Shown here in pieces: positions 1 through 7,998 of a stretch of 64,000 bases of DNA (position 1 is the stretch's first letter; every line of letters begins with the position of its first letter). Origin of the DNA: Marinobacter alexandrii (lineage in GTDB: Bacteria; Bacteroidota; Bacteroidia; Cytophagales; Cyclobacteriaceae); assembly GCA_039984955.1 (NCBI GenBank), contig JBDWTN010000007.1:1310501-1374500 (forward strand), written 5' to 3'. A program made the translations under genes and the position numbers. Below the pieces are notes generated by a model, which saw only the letters and a list, made by a program, of their open reading frames with translations, made no database searches and was not told the origin of the DNA.

Positions 1-1243
1 TGGCAAGTCGAACTACTTCTTTTTCTATCTGAACAAAGTTCATTGACTCAGCATTTCTAATGACTGGAACCACAAGTCCTTTAGGAGCAGAGACTGCAAT
101 AGAGATGTCACAGTACTCACTAAAAACCATTTCATTTCCATCAATCTGGCCATTGACCGCTGGCCATTCTTGAAGAGCCACGCATACTGCTTTTGTAAAG
201 AAAGACATGAACCCTAGTCCTACTTCGTTCTTCTCTTTAAATTCCTCTTTGAACTTCTTGCGAAGGTCCATGATTGGCTTCATATTCACCTCATTGAATG
301 TGGTAAGCATGGCCGTATCATTCTTTACAGAGACCAACCTTCGAGCTACCGTCTTTCTAAGTGAAGACATTTTTTCCTTGCGCTGCTCCCTGCTTACTCC
401 ACCACCGAACGTTGGAGCTTCAAATTGTGGTTTGGATGGTTTATCATCGGAAGCTTTGGAAGAAGGGCCTTCTTGCCTCGCTTTCTCAGCATTCATGGCA
501 TCCTCCTTCGTTATCCGTCCATCTTTTCCTGTTCCTTTTATATCAGAAGCAGCAATTCCTTTTTCATCTAGTATTTTTGCTGCTGCTGGAGATGCATGAC
601 CGGTAGCATATGTTTGATTCTCAGAGTTGGAGCTGGAAGAAGAACCAGATGCCGACGATGTATCTGTAGATGTATCCGAAGAAGGCAACCCTCCTTTCAT
701 TACTTCAATCTTGCAGATTAGGGCTCCAATTTCGAGCGTATCTCCTTCTTGAGCAACGATTTGTAATTTGCCCTGTGCTTCAGCGGTCAGGTCAAACGTA
801 GCTTTATCTGATTCTATCTCTGCAATTACCTCATCTAGTTCTACAAAATCACCATCTGATTTTGCCCAGTTAGAAATAGTTACTTCTGTTATTGATTCGC
901 CAACAGCTGGAACTTTCATTTCCAAAATTTCTCCCGTAGTGGTAGCTTCATCAGAGGAACTCGCAGATTCAGAATTACTTGATGGACTGTCTGTTGGTTT
1001 GCTGTTGGCATCAGGCTCAATTGCGCAAAGAACAGCCCCTATTTCTAGCGTGTCCCCTTCTTGAGCTTTGATACTTAATTTACCAGCAGCCTCGGCCGTT
1101 ACTTCAAATGTGGCTTTATCTGATTCCAATTCACAAATGACTTCATCCATCTCAACAATGTCTCCGTCATTTTTAGTCCAGGATGCTACGGTTACTTCAG
1201 TGATTGATTCACCTACCGCAGGTACTTTCATTTCAAGACTCAT
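1..1243 (-). CDS. sucB: 2-oxoglutarate dehydrogenase E2, dihydrolipoyl succinyltransferase (partial, 3' end outside window)
   Basis: E2 core of the 2-oxoglutarate dehydrogenase complex; it carries succinyl groups on lipoyl-lysine to CoA in the TCA cycle. Translating the minus strand from the ATG at 1243-1241 gives about 414 residues before the window ends. Two tandem lipoyl domains are visible (about 1-77 and 108-182), each with the ESDKATF lipoylation motif (K43 and K147). A Ser/Thr-rich linker follows, then an E3-binding domain (about 217-252, ASPAAAKILDEKGI) and the start of the catalytic acyltransferase domain. The HxxxDG active site would lie beyond the edge. Many E2o proteins have one lipoyl domain; here the two are nearly identical. 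It lies 50 nt downstream of sucA, so the two are probably co-transcribed. Pyruvate E2 is possible from this part alone, but the sucA partner argues for E2o. Confidence 0.93.
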   Translation of the reverse strand, partial: MSLEMKVPAVGESITEVTVASWTKNDGDIVEMDEVICELESDKATFEVTAEAAGKLSIKAQEGDTLEIGAVLCAIEPDANSKPTDSPSSNSESASSSDEATTTGEILEMKVPAVGESITEVTISNWAKSDGDFVELDEVIAEIESDKATFDLTAEAQGKLQIVAQEGDTLEIGALICKIEVMKGGLPSSDTSTDTSSASGSSSSSNSENQTYATGHASPAAAKILDEKGIAASDIKGTGKDGRITKEDAMNAEKARQEGPSSKASDDKPSKPQFEAPTFGGGVSREQRKEKMSSLRKTVARRLVSVKNDTAMLTTFNEVNMKPIMDLRKKFKEEFKEKNEVGLGFMSFFTKAVCVALQEWPAVNGQIDGNEMVFSEYCDISIAVSAPKGLVVPVIRNAESMNFVQIEKEVVRLA

Positions 1244-1293
1244 TTTCTTCTTGTTTAATATTGTTGTATTTCTTCTAGACCTTAAATGCCTAA

Positions 1294-4014
1294 CTAAATT
1301 TCAAATGCTTGCTTTACCAGATCCGCTTGTTCTTGTTTATGCACTTTAGCAAATCCAGTAGCCGGTGATGCACTAACTTTTCTTCCAATAACCTCAAAAT
1401 TCATCTCTATCCTTGTTTTAATAAAACTCCATGCACCCATGTTCTTTGACTCTTCTTGTACCCAAACTAATTTCGGATTATTGTACTTCTTTAGAATGGC
1501 ATCAATTTGTTTTTGTGGCCAAGGATAGATTTGCTCTACTCGCACAATGGCAACATGCTTAATCTTCTTTTTCTTTTGCTCATCCAGCAAGTCGAAATAG
1601 ATTTTCCCAGAGCAGAAGAGCACTTTCTTCACATCCTTATTTGTGACATAAGAATCTCCAATTACTTCCTGAAACTTACCTGAAGTAAAATCCTTCAATG
1701 GAGAAGCCACTCCTGGATGTCTCAACAAAGATTTAGGAGAAAACACAACAGCAGGTTTTCGAAACTCCCAGGAAACTTGTCTTCTCATCAAATGAAAAAT
1801 ATTAGCTGAAGTGGTCAGATTAGCAATCACAATGTTCTCATTCGCACACATTTGAAGGAATCTCTCCATTCTTGCACTCGAATGTTCCGGGCCTTGACCT
1901 TCATATCCATGAGGCAACAGCATAACCAGTCCATTCATTCTCTGCCACTTACTTTCTGCACTCGCAATGAATTGATCAATCATTATTTGAGCTCCATTGG
2001 CAAAATCTCCAAACTGAGCCTCCCAAATGACCAGAGCATTTGGTGTGGCCATAGCATAACCATACTCATAACCCAGTACCCCGTATTCTGAAAGCAGGGA
2101 ATTATAAATTCTTAATGGTTCCTGATCATCCTGAATATGATTCAGACCACAGTATGGTTCATTAGTACTTGAATCAAAGAAGTAAGCATGTCTATGAGAA
2201 AACGTTCCTCTTTTCACATCCTGCCCAGACATGCGGACCATTTTACCTTCTGCCAAAAGTGAACCATAAGCAAGTAATTCTGCATCTGCCCATCCAAGTT
2301 CTTTCTTTTCAAAGAAGTTAGTTTTTCGGTCTTTCAGTAGTTTTTCAATCTGACGAAGAGGTTTAAATCCTTTTGGCACCTCAGAAATAGCCTTGGCTAC
2401 CTTCTCAACTACATCTTGACTAATACTCGTGTTTGGGGACTTATCGAAATCCTTAGCTTCAGATCTTCTTAAGTGATCCCACTCCTCCTCGATTTTTTGA
2501 GGTTTATATGGAAGAGGGTTTTCCTTAATATCGTTGAGCCTGTCTTGAAGCTTATTCTTGAATTCCTTCTCCAATTTTTTTACCTCAGAATCACTTAAAT
2601 CTCCTCGCTCAGTAAGCTTCTTTACATAGACTTCTCTCGGATTCGGGTGCTTACCAATTGCATTATACAATTTTGGCTGAGTGAATTTGGGCTCATCGCT
2701 CTCATTGTGGCCATGCCTTCTGTAGCAAAGCATATCAATAAAGATATCTTTGTTGAATTTCTGACGATATTCTACTGCAAGGTTAGCGCAGAATTGAACA
2801 GCTTCTGCATCATCTCCATTAACATGGAGAATCGGGGCATCCACTATTTTGGCTAAGTCAGTACAATAAATACTAGATCTAGCATCTTCAAAATCCGTAG
2901 TAAATCCTACCTGATTGTTGATCACAAAATGAATTGTTCCTCCTGTTTTGTATCCTTCCAGCAAAGACATTTGTATACATTCATAAACAATACCTTGTCC
3001 TGCAACAGCAGCATCTCCATGAATAATTATTGGAATTGCCTTACCCATATCCCCTCTGTATTCATCATCGATCTGCGCTCGACTATACCCAAGTACAACA
3101 GGTCCAACGGCTTCTAAATGGGATGGATTAGGTGCTAGTTTGACGTACACTTTTTTTCCGGTAGCTGTTTCAAGATGTGAAGCATAGCCCAAGTGATATT
3201 TCACATCACCATCTCCCATGGTCAAATCAACTTCTTGATTTCCTTCAAACTCGCTGAATATCTCTTCATAAGTTTTCCCCATGATGTTGGCCAATACATT
3301 CAACCTTCCTCTATGAGCCATTCCTATTACAATCTCCTCTGTCCCCAGCTCTGCCCCTTTACTGATGATTTTATCCAAAGCCGGAATCATATTCTCCCCT
3401 CCTTCGAGGGAAAACCTTTTCTGGCCCAAAAATTTTGTGTGCAGAAAATTTTCAAAACCGCTTGCTTCATTAAGCTTTGAAAGAATTTGTTGTTTCTCCT
3501 CTTTGGAAGGACTTACATCTACTCCTTCAGATTCAATCTTGTTCTTTAACCATTCGCTAATATTAGAATCTCTAATATGGTTGTATTCAAATCCTATATG
3601 ATCAGCATAAACCTTCTTCAGTTTATCAAGAATTTTTCTGAGGGACGCTTTACCCAATCCAACTTCACTCCCAACCTCAAATTCTGTATCCAGATCTTTT
3701 TCAGACAAGTCAAAATCTGATAACTCTAATTTGGCTGTATGTGGACGTCTATCTCTAACTGGGTTAGTTTTTGCAACTAAATGAGCCCAGGAGCGGTAGT
3801 TGTAGATAAGGTTTCTAACAGCAGTTTCTTTGGGAGTAGCTAAACCAGGCTCTATTCCCTCTTCACCATACTTTTCCTGAGCAAATTCAAAACCTTCGAA
3901 AAACTTCTTCCAAGACTCATCTATACTTTCAGGATTATTTTTGTAAGCTGAAAATAGCTCATCTAAATAGTTGCCGTGAGCATTGGCAATGTAGGAATAC
4001 TTATCCATGTTCAT
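1294..4014 (-). CDS. sucA: 2-oxoglutarate dehydrogenase E1 component
   Basis: Thiamine-diphosphate-dependent E1 subunit that decarboxylates 2-oxoglutarate and passes the succinyl group to SucB. At 906 residues it has the usual family length. An N-terminal 2-OGDH domain (about 1-45, YIANAHGNYLDELFSAYKNN) is followed by the ThDP-binding region (HGDAAVAGQGIVYE; NGDDAEAV and later YRRHGHNE) and a C-terminal transketolase-like half (GLNHIQDDQEP, HGYEGQGPEHSSAR). The start could be either of two close ATGs (MNMDKYSY); the first is used here. A minus-strand TAAATTTG element lies 14-21 nt upstream. It leads the sucA-sucB operon. Confidence 0.97.
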   Translation of the reverse strand: MNMDKYSYIANAHGNYLDELFSAYKNNPESIDESWKKFFEGFEFAQEKYGEEGIEPGLATPKETAVRNLIYNYRSWAHLVAKTNPVRDRRPHTAKLELSDFDLSEKDLDTEFEVGSEVGLGKASLRKILDKLKKVYADHIGFEYNHIRDSNISEWLKNKIESEGVDVSPSKEEKQQILSKLNEASGFENFLHTKFLGQKRFSLEGGENMIPALDKIISKGAELGTEEIVIGMAHRGRLNVLANIMGKTYEEIFSEFEGNQEVDLTMGDGDVKYHLGYASHLETATGKKVYVKLAPNPSHLEAVGPVVLGYSRAQIDDEYRGDMGKAIPIIIHGDAAVAGQGIVYECIQMSLLEGYKTGGTIHFVINNQVGFTTDFEDARSSIYCTDLAKIVDAPILHVNGDDAEAVQFCANLAVEYRQKFNKDIFIDMLCYRRHGHNESDEPKFTQPKLYNAIGKHPNPREVYVKKLTERGDLSDSEVKKLEKEFKNKLQDRLNDIKENPLPYKPQKIEEEWDHLRRSEAKDFDKSPNTSISQDVVEKVAKAISEVPKGFKPLRQIEKLLKDRKTNFFEKKELGWADAELLAYGSLLAEGKMVRMSGQDVKRGTFSHRHAYFFDSSTNEPYCGLNHIQDDQEPLRIYNSLLSEYGVLGYEYGYAMATPNALVIWEAQFGDFANGAQIMIDQFIASAESKWQRMNGLVMLLPHGYEGQGPEHSSARMERFLQMCANENIVIANLTTSANIFHLMRRQVSWEFRKPAVVFSPKSLLRHPGVASPLKDFTSGKFQEVIGDSYVTNKDVKKVLFCSGKIYFDLLDEQKKKKIKHVAIVRVEQIYPWPQKQIDAILKKYNNPKLVWVQEESKNMGAWSFIKTRIEMNFEVIGRKVSASPATGFAKVHKQEQADLVKQAFEI

Positions 4015-4027
4015 ATTGTTGGTAAAA

Positions 4028-4035
4028 CAAATTTA
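4028..4035 (-). promoter_or_regulatory. -7 element (TAAATTTG) for sucA
   Basis: Reads TAAATTTG on the minus strand, a match to the Bacteroidota -7 consensus TAnnTTTG, 14 nt before the sucA ATG. No clear -33 TTG was seen, and the leader would be very short. Confidence 0.35.
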
Positions 4036-4156
4036 GAGCTAATAATGATTCTTTAAAAATTGTAAAATCGGGTAAGCAAATATTTTATTTTAACAACACT
4101 CATGACTCTCTTTCTACCTATCTAGTTCGATTCATATTTTTTTCACTAAAAACCAT

Positions 4157-4164
4157 TACATTTG
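4157..4164 (+). promoter_or_regulatory. -7 element (TACATTTG) for rpsP operon
   Basis: TACATTTG matches the Bacteroidota consensus TAnnTTTG and lies about 50 nt before rpsP. The following GC..CCATTTTT stretch resembles leaders of other ribosomal protein genes in this window. The -33 box is weak. Confidence 0.5.
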
Positions 4165-4215
4165 CGCTCCATTTTTAAAACTTTTGATGGACGAGTTCCA
4201 TAAACAAAAAGAATT

Positions 4216-4962
4216 ATGCCAGTAAAAATTAGACTAGCGCGTCGAGGACGCAAAAAACAAGCCATGTACGATGTAGTAGTGGCAGACAGTAGAGCACCAC
4301 GAGATGGCCGCTTTATTGAAAAGATTGGTACTTACAATCCAAATACCGACCCAGCATCCATAAGCATGGATGATTCAAAAGCATTTGATTGGGTAATGAA
4401 AGGAGCACAGCCAACAGATACTGTTAGAGCTATGCTTTCTTACCGTGGTATTATGATTAAGAAACACCTACAAGTTGGTGTAAATAAAGGAGCAATCACT
4501 CAAGAAGAAGCCGATAAGAAGCTTGATGCCTGGATGTCAGATAAAGAATCTAAAATCCAAGGAAAAGTAGATCAGCTAAGTAAGGCGAAGGCTGATAAGA
4601 AAAAAGCTGCTTTAGATGCTGAAACCAAAGTGAAAGAAGCAAGAGCTGATGCACTTAAGAAAAGAGCGCAAGAAGCTGAAGCTGCTCTGGTTGAGGAAAT
4701 CAAAGAAGGCGGTTCTGAAGGAAGTGAAGATGTAGAAGAAGATGTTGCTGAAGTCGAAGAAGCTCAAGCTGCAGAAGCGCAGAAAGAAGCTCCTGTGAAA
4801 GCAGAAACACCTACGGAAGAAGTGAAAGAGGAACCTAAGGCCGAAGCACCAGCGGAGGTTAAGGAAGAAGCACCAGCAGCAGAGGTGAAAGAAGAGCCGA
4901 AAGCTGAAGCTAAGGAAGAAGCTCCTGCTGAGGAAGCTAAAGAAGACAAGAAAGAAGGGTAA
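4216..4962 (+). CDS. rpsP: 30S ribosomal protein S16 with long acidic C-terminal tail
   Basis: Small-subunit protein that helps assemble and stabilise the 30S body. Residues 1 to about 85 are a normal S16 domain ([20 protein letters not shown]). Residues about 85-165 form a charged, probably helical extension of a kind seen in Bacteroidota S16. Residues about 165-248 are a low-complexity Ala/Glu/Lys/Pro tail made of degenerate [11 protein letters not shown]-like repeats. E. coli S16 is about 82 residues, so this protein is three times longer. It heads rpsP-rimM-trmD, with only 6 nt between its stop and rimM. The core assignment is certain; the function of the tail is unknown. Confidence 0.96.
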   Translation: MPVKIRLARRGRKKQAMYDVVVADSRAPRDGRFIEKIGTYNPNTDPASISMDDSKAFDWVMKGAQPTDTVRAMLSYRGIMIKKHLQVGVNKGAITQEEADKKLDAWMSDKESKIQGKVDQLSKAKADKKKAALDAETKVKEARADALKKRAQEAEAALVEEIKEGGSEGSEDVEEDVAEVEEAQAAEAQKEAPVKAETPTEEVKEEPKAEAPAEVKEEAPAAEVKEEPKAEAKEEAPAEEAKEDKKEG

Positions 4963-4968
4963 TCTGCC

Positions 4969-5490
4969 ATGCAGCAGAAAGATTGCTACCAACTTGGGGA
5001 AGTAATCAAGACCCATGGTCTTAAGGGTGAAGTAAACATTTTTTTGGATGTAGATTTCCCAAATGAATATCAGAAATTGGAATCAGTTTTTCTTGAACAG
5101 CAAGGAAAGCTGATTCCTTTTTTTATTGATACAATTCAGATAAATAATGGAAAGGCTTTAGTCAAATTTGAAGATGTTGATTCTTTGGATGAAGGAAAAT
5201 CTCTTATCAAGTCTAAACTCTTTCTCCCACTTTCCTCCTTACCAGTATTGAATGACCACCAATATTACTTCCATGAATTGGTTGATTGCGAAGTTTACGA
5301 ATCTTCTACCCTCATTGGAATTGTAAAGAATGTAATTGACCTCAATGGCAATCAGTTGCTATCAGTAGACATGAAGGGATCCGAAGTGTTGATTCCCCTT
5401 AAGGATGAAATTCTAATTGAAGTTGATGTTTCATCAAAAAAAATTGATGTAGACTTACCAGAAGGTCTATTAGATATATATAATGAGTAA
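4969..5490 (+). CDS. rimM: 16S rRNA processing protein RimM
   Basis: Maturation factor for the 30S head that binds S19 and helps process 16S rRNA. The 173 residues fit the family. The N-terminal domain starts YQLGEVIKTHGLKGEV, the classic RimM opening (G-x-I-x-x-x-H-G-L-x-G-E-V). The C-terminal PRC-barrel part carries the HELVDCEVY and VLIPLKDEILIEVD segments. It lies 6 nt after rpsP and 9 nt before trmD, the common rpsP-rimM-trmD order. rplS, often the fourth member, is displaced to 10326. Confidence 0.95.
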   Translation: MQQKDCYQLGEVIKTHGLKGEVNIFLDVDFPNEYQKLESVFLEQQGKLIPFFIDTIQINNGKALVKFEDVDSLDEGKSLIKSKLFLPLSSLPVLNDHQYYFHELVDCEVYESSTLIGIVKNVIDLNGNQLLSVDMKGSEVLIPLKDEILIEVDVSSKKIDVDLPEGLLDIYNE

Positions 5491-5499
5491 CTTGATATC

Positions 5500-6174
5500 G
5501 TGCGGATAGATATAATCACCTGTCTTCCTGATCTTTTTGAAGGACCATTAACACAAAGTATTGTGAAGAGATCCATGGATAAGGGACTTGTTGAACTCGA
5601 TATCCATAACCTTCGCGACTACTCTGAGGATAAACATCTGAATGTAGATGACTATGCATTTGGAGGTGGGGCTGGCATGGTGCTTAGAGTTGAGCCTATC
5701 GATATGTGCATCTCGACATTAAAATCGAAGAGAACATACGATGAGGTCATCTACTTAACCCCTGATGGAGAAACCTACAATCAGTCCATCGCTAATCAGC
5801 TTTCTTTGAAACAAAACTTTATCTTTCTCTGTGGCCATTATAAGGGAGTAGATCAGCGAGTTCGAGACCATTTGGTGACTCGGGAGATTAGTATTGGAGA
5901 TTATGTACTTTCAGGTGGGGAACTTGCCGCCATGGTTTTAGCCGATTCTTTAATTAGACTGGTTCCGGGAGTCTTAAATGACGAGACGTCTGCCCTTTCT
6001 GATTCTTTTCAAGACAATCTATTAGCCCCTCCGGTGTACACACGTCCAGCAGAATATAAAGGATGGAAGGTTCCAGACATACTTACTTCAGGGCATGAAG
6101 CCAAAATAGAGGAATGGCGAAGCAATCAAGCATTAAAAAGGACTGAAGAAAGACGTCCTGATCTTTTAGATTAA
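5500..6174 (+). CDS. trmD: tRNA (guanine-N1)-methyltransferase TrmD
   Basis: Methylates G37 of tRNAs that read CNN and related codons, using S-adenosylmethionine, which prevents +1 frameshifting. The 224 residues match the family. It has [17 protein letters not shown] at the N-terminus, [11 protein letters not shown], the trefoil-knot SAM-binding segment ([31 protein letters not shown]) and the C-terminal [14 protein letters not shown] motif. The start is GTG at 5500; no ATG fits the conserved N-terminus. It is the last gene of the operon and is followed by a strong hairpin terminator. Confidence 0.96.
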   Translation: MRIDIITCLPDLFEGPLTQSIVKRSMDKGLVELDIHNLRDYSEDKHLNVDDYAFGGGAGMVLRVEPIDMCISTLKSKRTYDEVIYLTPDGETYNQSIANQLSLKQNFIFLCGHYKGVDQRVRDHLVTREISIGDYVLSGGELAAMVLADSLIRLVPGVLNDETSALSDSFQDNLLAPPVYTRPAEYKGWKVPDILTSGHEAKIEEWRSNQALKRTEERRPDLLD

Positions 6175-6183
6175 ATCCAACTT

Positions 6184-6207
6184 AAAATACCCCTAGATGG
6201 GTATTTT
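6184..6207 (+). terminator. Intrinsic terminator after trmD
   Basis: A 9-bp perfect stem (AAAATACCC / GGGTATTTT) with a 6-nt loop, 10 nt after the trmD stop. It argues against an upstream ATG at 6197 as the start of the next gene, since that ATG lies inside the stem. Confidence 0.8.
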
Positions 6208-6253
6208 AATTAGCCTTAAGAGTCCGTGTATTTGTATTCAAACAAATACTACC

Positions 6254-7195
6254 ATGAAGACTCTTTATCATTCAATCAAATTTTTTAGTGCCATTATCTG
6301 TATTTCCACGCTTCTATTCATAACCAGTTGTGGTAGTGATGGCGACAGTCCTGCTGAACCCGATGATGCAAATGCCTACCTTAATGAAAACATCATTCTT
6401 CCTGCAGGAAGTTTTACTGTCAGTGTAGATCAGATTACAGAAACAAATGATGTTACCATTCAAAGCAACCCATCAGGATCCACCATGCAAGTGGTTGGAG
6501 GACAACAAATCAATGTCAGCATTCCATTCACTTCTCAAAATAGCAATGTCACACATGCTGGAATACGATTCGGTGATAGAGGAGACATCATCATGATTCC
6601 TATTCCTGGCGCTAATGGAAATTCCAGTGGAACCTTAGATTTTGCATTTGCTATTCCTCCAGACATTTGCGAAAATTTGAACGACATCTGCCATGATATC
6701 AGATGCTACGAATTTGCAGTGACTTCAGATGGAACTGGCAACTCATTTCAAGCATCTCGTTCAAACATCAATCAACTAGCATCTGCTTGTGGAGGTTGTG
6801 ATGAACCACAATGCGTAGCATTGTTAGGTCCCGGATGTGGAGCTGCTGGTGGAGATGGGGACCCACGATTTAATCTAACCTGGGATAATGGCAATGTCGA
6901 TCTAGACCTTATGGTTCGTGATCCCAACGGAGACCTACTTGGATTCGAAGGTTCGGGAACATCACCTTCAGGAGGTGTATGGGATATCGACTGCACAGGT
7001 TCATGCACAGATGAGAACATTACCTGGATTAATGGAGGACCTAGCGGTACTTATAGCTACTATGTAAACTACTTCGGAGGAACTGGCTCGGCAAACTGGA
7101 CAATTCGGGTTTTCGATGGTGGCAGAATCGTCGGAAGCCAATCAGGATCTTTATCTTCTGAAGGAGATTCGCAGACATATTCTTACTCCAGGTAA
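6254..7195 (+). CDS. Lipoprotein with a YfaP/DUF2135-like C-terminal domain
   Basis: About 313 residues from the ATG at 6254; an upstream in-frame ATG at 6197 lies inside the trmD terminator and is rejected. A signal peptide ends in the lipobox FITSC, so it is probably anchored in the outer membrane. The middle (about 40-190) is unrecognised. The C-terminal ~110 residues (DLDLMVRDPNG, a GGVWDIDC segment, ITWINGGPSGTYSYYVNYFGG, IRVFDGG) resemble the YfaP/DUF2135 beta-sandwich family. Cys-rich segments (CENLNDICHDIRC, CGGCDEPQC) suggest disulfides. Function is unknown. It appears to be a single-gene unit between two hairpins. Confidence 0.8.
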   Translation: MKTLYHSIKFFSAIICISTLLFITSCGSDGDSPAEPDDANAYLNENIILPAGSFTVSVDQITETNDVTIQSNPSGSTMQVVGGQQINVSIPFTSQNSNVTHAGIRFGDRGDIIMIPIPGANGNSSGTLDFAFAIPPDICENLNDICHDIRCYEFAVTSDGTGNSFQASRSNINQLASACGGCDEPQCVALLGPGCGAAGGDGDPRFNLTWDNGNVDLDLMVRDPNGDLLGFEGSGTSPSGGVWDIDCTGSCTDENITWINGGPSGTYSYYVNYFGGTGSANWTIRVFDGGRIVGSQSGSLSSEGDSQTYSYSR

Positions 7196-7210
7196 CGATC
7201 TTAGGAAATT

Positions 7211-7245
7211 GAGGCGGCTTTTAATCCAAAGCTGCTTCTCTTCTT
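7211..7245 (+). terminator. Probable intrinsic terminator
   Basis: Stem GCGGCTTT (7214-7221) pairs with AAAGCTGC (7228-7235) with one G-U pair, followed by a pyrimidine-rich tract, 16 nt after the lipoprotein stop. A weaker copy of the trmD hairpin motif (TACCCCTAGATAGGTA) follows at 7253-7268. Confidence 0.5.
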
Positions 7246-7374
7246 TAGCAATTACCCCTAGATAGGTATTTTCCTTTCTATTATATCATAGGATATTTAT
7301 TGAAAATTTAAAATGACACAAAAGCATTTTCGAGTACTTTTAACTTAATCAAGTAACTAACCAAAATCTTCAAA

Positions 7375-7998
7375 ATGAAAACATTAAAAAAGCTTCATCT
7401 GAGTGTGGTAGTCTGTATTTTTCTTTTTGCCTGCACTGATGATCGTCCTGCAAACAACCTAGACGATTCAACCCATAACCACGAAGGTTATGATCATAAT
7501 ATGGAAGGAATAGAAGATAATTTTCCTTTTGTAGCTCCAACACATGTAAAATCTGGAAACAAAATATTAGATGCATTTGCTGTCAAATTTGTATTAGGAT
7601 CTTACAAAACCAAGCTTTGGTACATTTATGTCTATAATGATGACACTACTGAATTAGCAATTGGATACAAAATCAGCAATACTATACCTCCTGATGTTGA
7701 AGGTTATTCCTGGAAAGAATTAGTTGAGCAAAGAAATGAAAAACAAATCATTAGAAGTAAAAGACATAGAAATCAATTTATGAGCAAAAGAAGGCGAATC
7801 GTTAGTCAAGTCATTATTGTTCCTTCCAGAAAAGATGGAAACCAATATTCTATTGATGATTTATATGTACACCTTTTTACAGATAAGAATAAAATTTCTC
7901 CAGAAGAATACTTTAACATGAATTATAAACTTGAGATAGAATCAAAAACTCTTCACAAAGGCACCATACATTTCCCTGGTCTGGGTGGAGGAGGTTAA
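7375..7998 (+). CDS. Small lipoprotein upstream of a two-component system
   Basis: 207 residues with a signal peptide ending in the lipobox LFAC, followed by acidic TDD. A His-rich stretch (THNHEGYDHNMEG, about 32-44) comes next. The remainder (VAPTHVKSGNKILDAFAVKFVLGSYKTKLWYIYVYND) is not a family I recognise. The C-terminus ends in Gly residues (FPGLGGGG). Its stop abuts the next start with no gap (7998/7999), so it is translationally coupled to the histidine kinase and may be a sensory partner or target of that system. That role is inference. Confidence 0.75.
   Translation: MKTLKKLHLSVVVCIFLFACTDDRPANNLDDSTHNHEGYDHNMEGIEDNFPFVAPTHVKSGNKILDAFAVKFVLGSYKTKLWYIYVYNDDTTELAIGYKISNTIPPDVEGYSWKELVEQRNEKQIIRSKRHRNQFMSKRRRIVSQVIIVPSRKDGNQYSIDDLYVHLFTDKNKISPEEYFNMNYKLEIESKTLHKGTIHFPGLGGGG

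Noticed and set aside
207-1349. Plus-strand open frames over the sucB region
   Set aside because: The minus strand encodes an unmistakable E2 protein with lipoyl and E3-binding domains; the plus-strand frames are complementary shadows.
4612-5016. Antisense open frame rich in Phe/Ser opposite the rpsP tail
   Set aside because: It is the complement of a Lys/Glu-rich low-complexity coding region, which gives Phe/Leu/Ser reading frames by chance. No start context or family.
6197-6253. Upstream start codon for the YfaP-like lipoprotein
   Set aside because: It lies inside the trmD terminator stem and would put 19 residues before a complete signal peptide.
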